NCBI GenBank assembly: GCA_031292655.1
Contig: JARLGO010000274.1
Location: 1-32,433, forward strand
Length of the DNA stretch: 32,433 nt
Source: Geothrix sp.
GTDB lineage: Bacteria > Acidobacteriota > Holophagae > Holophagales > Holophagaceae
Reading direction: 5' to 3'
The notes beneath the pieces were generated by a model, which was given only the letters and a program-made list of their open reading frames with translations, did no database searches and was not told the origin of the DNA. The number at the start of each line of letters is the position of its first letter. Position 1 is the first letter of the stretch. This document shows, piece by piece, positions 28,309 through 32,433 of the stretch. Both the position numbers and the translations under genes were made by a program.

Positions 28309-29484
28309 TCAACCGAAGAGTTTGAGGGTTTCATCCAGGGTCCGGAGGACGCGCAGGACATGGAAAGGCTCGATGACCAGGTGGTCCACGGCGCCGGCGG
28401 CCACGGCCCGGTTGCGTTTCAGATCGGATTCTTCCTCGGTGCCGGCGATGAGGATGGGCAGGGGGCAGGCCTCCTCCTGGATGAGGCGGCGGCAGCGCTC
28501 CATGGCCGATCCGGACCGCAGCCGGTGGTGGATCAGGATCAGGCGGATGCGGCCCCATCCGGAGGCATCCACGCCCAGGTCCCTGAGGGCGGGCGTCAGG
28601 GGGCCGGGTCCCGGATCCAAGGCGGCCAGTCCGAACTTCCGTCCGAGGGCCTCGGCCAGCCGCGCCGGAAAGGCCTCCCCTTCGGCCAGGACGAGGAGGA
28701 GGGGATCGCGGTCCACCAGCACCTTCGGCAGGGCCCCGGCGGGCTTGGCCAGGTCCTGTCGTCCGGGTAGCCGGGCGGACTCGAGCCCGCCGGGGTTGAA
28801 CCGGGACCGGTCCCGCTGGGCCTGCTGGTGGCGGGCCTCCAGGAGCCATTGGCGGTACCAGCCCACGGCCAGTCGATCCGCCGAATCCGAAAGGTGGAGG
28901 CCCCAGACCTTCTCACCGAAATAGGCGACTCGAACCGGAAGCACCAGGCTTTCGCCCAGGGCGGCCCGGAGGTCCACCGTGGAGGCGGCGTTGAGCCTCA
29001 GCATGTCGCCCAGGACCCGCGTGCCTTCGGGCGGAGCCAGTTCCAGGCCGTCCTCGCCGAAGGCCGTCGCCAGGCCGTCCTTCACATCATTGTGCTGATC
29101 GGCGAAGGGGCAGGCCAGGGGGCGGTCGGGGACGAACTCCGCCAGGCGATGGGTCTCGAGGGCCCGCAACAGCCTGGGCATGGTGACGTGGCCGGCCTCG
29201 ACGCCGTGGACCCTGCCGTGGCCCTGGAAGTCCACCACGGCTTCGAAGGGGAGGCCCCGGTCCAGCAGCTTCAGGGAAAGCCGGGCCCCGGGCTTCAGAC
29301 GCCACTGGCCCCGCTCCACGTCCGAGATGCCCAAGATGATCCGGTCCGGCGCCTCGGCCAGCACCTTGAACTCGCCATGGAGGGCGCCGAAGGTCAGCTG
29401 GAGGACCCCCTCGTCCTCGCAGAGCCGCTGGAAGACCATGCGAATGGCCTCACTGCTGTCCTTGTCGAGGTTGCGGGCTCCCAT
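28309..29484 (-). CDS. Hypothetical two-module protein: N-terminal PilZ/YcgR-like region (tentative) and C-terminal pseudo-receiver-like region
   Basis: 391 aa ORF; C-terminal alpha/beta pattern [18 protein letters not shown]...[13 protein letters not shown]...[12 protein letters not shown]...[20 protein letters not shown] resembles a receiver fold lacking phospho-Asp and Lys. Confidence 0.6.
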   Translation of the reverse strand: MGARNLDKDSSEAIRMVFQRLCEDEGVLQLTFGALHGEFKVLAEAPDRIILGISDVERGQWRLKPGARLSLKLLDRGLPFEAVVDFQGHGRVHGVEAGHVTMPRLLRALETHRLAEFVPDRPLACPFADQHNDVKDGLATAFGEDGLELAPPEGTRVLGDMLRLNAASTVDLRAALGESLVLPVRVAYFGEKVWGLHLSDSADRLAVGWYRQWLLEARHQQAQRDRSRFNPGGLESARLPGRQDLAKPAGALPKVLVDRDPLLLVLAEGEAFPARLAEALGRKFGLAALDPGPGPLTPALRDLGVDASGWGRIRLILIHHRLRSGSAMERCRRLIQEEACPLPILIAGTEEESDLKRNRAVAAGAVDHLVIEPFHVLRVLRTLDETLKLFG

Positions 29485-30451
29485 GGGGCCCTATCGGGTT
29501 TTTCTCCCGGGACTCAAATCCATCGAGGATGGCCCCGACGGCGCTGTAGGGATCTAGGGCCCGGTCCGCGATGCCCTGGATGGCAGCCTCCACCCGGTCG
29601 GGCCCCGCCTGGGCCTTGGCCCGCCGGACCGCGGCTTCGGCCAGCAGCGACTCGAAGCGCAGCCGGGCCCGCTCCCGGGCTTTCCGGGCCAGGCCCCCGT
29701 GGGCCCGCAGCCACTGGCCATGCTCGCGCACCTGGGCCAGGAGCGCGGGCACCCCGTCGCCCACCTGGGCGATGGTGCGCAGGACGGGGGGATCCCAGTC
29801 CCGCACCGCGGCGAGGGATTTCATGGCCTCCAGTTCCCGCTCGACCTGATCGGCCCCCTCCCGGTCGGCCTTGTTGATGATGAACAGATCGGCCACCTCC
29901 ATGATCCCGGCCTTGATGGCCTGGATCTCGTCGCCCATGCCGGGCACCAGCACGACGCAACAGGTCTGGACGCAGCTCACCACGTCCACTTCGTCCTGGC
30001 CCACCCCCACGGTCTCCACGATCACGGTGTCGAAGCCCGCGGCATCCAGCAGGTCGATGGCGTCCTGGGTGGCCCGGGCGAGACCCCCGAGCGCCCCGCG
30101 GGTGGCCATGCTCCGGATGAAGATGCCGGGATCCGTCGCGATGCGCTGCATGCGGATGCGGTCCCCCAGGATGGCCCCGCCGCTGAAGGGCGAGGTGGGG
30201 TCCACGGCCAGGATGCCCACCCGCCGGCCCTCGGCGCGCAGGGCCCGGGCCAGCTGGTCCGTGAGGGTGCTCTTGCCCGCGCCGGGGGAACCCGTGATCC
30301 CGATCACCACGGCCCGACCCAGGTAGGGCCAGACCCGGGCCATGAGCTCCCGGGCCCCGGGGTGGCCATTTTCCATCCAGGAGATGGCCCGCCCGAGGGC
30401 CCGGTGCTCGCCGCGGCGCAGGGGTTCCATGAGGTCGGCAGGAAGGGGCAT
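29450..30451 (-). CDS. meaB: MeaB/ArgK-family G3E-type P-loop GTPase (methylmalonyl-CoA mutase-associated)
   Basis: VVIGITGSPGAGKSTLTDQLARALRAEGRRVGILAVDPTSPFSGGAILGDRIRM, VETVGVGQDEVDVV, LVPGMGDEIQAIKAGIMEVADLFIINKADREGADQ. Confidence 0.93.
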   Translation of the reverse strand: MPLPADLMEPLRRGEHRALGRAISWMENGHPGARELMARVWPYLGRAVVIGITGSPGAGKSTLTDQLARALRAEGRRVGILAVDPTSPFSGGAILGDRIRMQRIATDPGIFIRSMATRGALGGLARATQDAIDLLDAAGFDTVIVETVGVGQDEVDVVSCVQTCCVVLVPGMGDEIQAIKAGIMEVADLFIINKADREGADQVERELEAMKSLAAVRDWDPPVLRTIAQVGDGVPALLAQVREHGQWLRAHGGLARKARERARLRFESLLAEAAVRRAKAQAGPDRVEAAIQGIADRALDPYSAVGAILDGFESREKNPIGPHGSPQPRQGQQ

Positions 30452-30559
30452 GCGCCCAGGATGCCAGACAAAGGGGGGGGTTCGGGTCTCCCAACTCGCG
30501 GGTCGTGGCTGGATGGGGTACTCTGGTCTTTCGGCCCCGGCCGCACTGGAAACCACCGC

Positions 30560-30964
30560 ATGAACAAAGGGCCCAAATCGTCGAACACTCCTCTTCCTGG
30601 GGGTGGGGCACCGGATCGGGCCGACAAGCCCGCCCCAGTCCTGCTCATCAAGCGGGCCCCGGTGGCCCCCCCGGATCCCAAGGCGCCCCGCGAGAAGATC
30701 TGCGCCGAGTGCGGGATGCACTTCCGGGTCGAATCCGGGGAGAAGTTCTACCTCTGCCCGGACTGCTACCGACGCTCCTTCGTCTATAAGCGGAAAGGCG
30801 GGAAGGACGTAGCCCGGATACTGACGCACATCACCTGTGCCAGCTGCGGCGCCCAGGAATACCTGCCCTTCGTGCCGGACGATCCCTCCAAAGCCCTCTG
30901 CCGGACCTGCTTCGCCAAGGAGCGCCCGGAACCAAAGTCTGCCCCCAAACACCCTCATCGATAG
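30560..30964 (+). CDS. Small protein with two zinc-ribbon-like CxxC pairs
   Basis: KICAECGMHFRVESGEKFYLCPDCYRRSF and ITCASCGAQEYLPFVPDDPSKALCRTCFAKE. Confidence 0.75.
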   Translation: MNKGPKSSNTPLPGGGAPDRADKPAPVLLIKRAPVAPPDPKAPREKICAECGMHFRVESGEKFYLCPDCYRRSFVYKRKGGKDVARILTHITCASCGAQEYLPFVPDDPSKALCRTCFAKERPEPKSAPKHPHR

Positions 30965-30988
30965 GCCCTAGCGCTCCGAGGATCTCCC

Positions 30989-32113
30989 ATGCGATTGCCC
31001 ATCCTGCCCCTCCTGCTCACGGCGGCTTTGTTGCCCGCCCAGGTGCCAGCCAAGTCCGACCATCCAGCGACCAAAAAGAGCAATACCAAGACAGCCCCCG
31101 AATCTGAGACCGCGCGGCAGACGCTGAAGCAGGTCCTCGAAGCCGTGGACGCCGGGTGGTTCGGGCAGGCCTACCAGGGCGTGACCTCGGTCGATATGCA
31201 GGGCACGCTGGACATCGCCCTCAGCGCCGCCGCCGTAAACCAGAAGGTGGACAGCCTCAGCCAGGGAATGGTGAAGGGCAACAGCCAGGGCGGGAAGGCC
31301 AACCTCCGGATCAAGGGCACCTATTTCGCCAATGGCGACTTCAAGACCGATCTGGCCGGCGACTTCGGAACGCTGCTCTACACCCGCCGGGGCAACCGGG
31401 GCTTCCTCTACAGCAAAGAGCAGAACGCCTACACCACCCGGGTGGATCTGCCGCCCTCCGACGCGCCGACCACCTACATGTCCTGGTTCCGCCAGACCCT
31501 GAACGACATCAAGGCCGTCTACATCGATGCCCCCACGTTCAAGGCCAGCCTGGCGGGGGAAGATGGCGTCGAAGGGCACGTGGTCCAGCACCTCGTCTTC
31601 AGCGCCCCGACCCGGGGCTGGGACGCCAAGAAGCGCGAGCAGGGCCTGGCCCAGAGCCTTGGATTCTGGAAGCGCGGCAAGCTCGAGGTGGCCGTGGACA
31701 AGGCCACCAAACAGCCCCTGCGGTTCGACTTCCACAACGAGGAGCAGGGTGTGCACACCCACATGGATTTCTCCTATGGCGCCAACGGTCGCCTGCTTTC
31801 GGTGAACATCAGCAACAGCAGCCGCGGATTTCAAGGTCCGGGCTGGCTGCGGGTCGGATACGGTGGAGACGGCCGGATGTCGAACATCGCCGGCGAGCTG
31901 GCCAGTCAGGACAAGAAGGTCTCGTTCGCCATGGACCTGTCCTGGTCGGCGTCCCACACCGCCGCTGACATCGCCGCCATTCCGCCCGCCGGCGCCACCA
32001 AGCGCGGGCGGGAGGAAATGGAGACCCAGCTCCTCGTGGGGCTCGCCTCCAAGATCTTCGACCTCCAGCGCGCCGGCCTGAACCTGCGCAGCGTCGCCAT
32101 CGGCGCCAAGTAG
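30989..32113 (+). CDS. Secreted hypothetical protein (possible outer-membrane lipoprotein-sorting/LolA-like fold, tentative)
   Basis: Signal peptide [21 protein letters not shown]; 374 aa beta-rich sequence; ends shortly before tRNA-Pro. Confidence 0.7.
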   Translation: MRLPILPLLLTAALLPAQVPAKSDHPATKKSNTKTAPESETARQTLKQVLEAVDAGWFGQAYQGVTSVDMQGTLDIALSAAAVNQKVDSLSQGMVKGNSQGGKANLRIKGTYFANGDFKTDLAGDFGTLLYTRRGNRGFLYSKEQNAYTTRVDLPPSDAPTTYMSWFRQTLNDIKAVYIDAPTFKASLAGEDGVEGHVVQHLVFSAPTRGWDAKKREQGLAQSLGFWKRGKLEVAVDKATKQPLRFDFHNEEQGVHTHMDFSYGANGRLLSVNISNSSRGFQGPGWLRVGYGGDGRMSNIAGELASQDKKVSFAMDLSWSASHTAADIAAIPPAGATKRGREEMETQLLVGLASKIFDLQRAGLNLRSVAIGAK

Positions 32114-32130
32114 CGGTACACTGACTCCAT

Positions 32131-32243
<113 letters not shown>

Positions 32244-32253
32244 AATGAAACGA

Positions 32254-32433
32254 GATTCGAACCTCCGAGTGGGATTGTGGAGGCGCGACTAGATGTCGCG
32301 CCGGAGCAAGACCGGCACACGGCGAAGCCGGGTGCGTTCGAGTCCACGTTCTGGTGGGTCGGCGCCAGCTATGGAGAACGGCCAACCTCCGAGTGGGATC
32401 GAGGAACGAGACCGGGGACGGCGAAGCCGGACC
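32254..32433. repeat. Modular repeat region downstream of tRNA-Pro, cut by window edge
   Basis: AACCTCCGAGTGGGAT at 32260-32275 and 32384-32399; ACGGCGAAGCCGG at 32319-32331 and 32418-32430; hairpin GGCGCGAC-TAGAT-GTCGCGCC 32282-32302; GATTCGAACCTCCG 32254-32267 is inverse of the tRNA T-arm 32179-32192. Confidence 0.8.

Overview
High-GC chromosomal window, dense in coding sequence and consistent with an Acidobacteriota (Holophaga/Geothrix-like) genome; the taxonomy is only an inference. It is mostly housekeeping: a uppS-cdsA-dxr-rseP envelope/isoprenoid cluster, a dnaK / dnaJ-hspR chaperone locus followed by a sigma-70 factor and a DnaC-like ATPase, an aguA-aguB putrescine operon, signalling genes (two histidine-kinase-type proteins, an OmpR-type regulator, an MCP), a MeaB-type GTPase and tRNA-Pro(TGG). 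No CRISPR array, transposase, phage or recognised defence system was seen. The most unusual item is a single ORF (7727-10114) that joins an MglA/Ras-like polarity GTPase to a PAS domain, a degenerate histidine kinase and a receiver domain. Other items worth a check: a 33-bp duplication of the uppS start that creates an upstream mini-ORF; a roughly 280-bp MITE-like nested inverted-repeat element next to gpx; an HspR/HAIR-like operator abutting an apparently SD-less dnaJ start; a CCACGGAT-type inverted repeat between convergent genes; and a terminator that includes the 3' end of tRNA-Pro, followed by modular repeats carrying an inverted copy of its T-arm. All calls come from reading the sequence and the ORF track; no database search was run.
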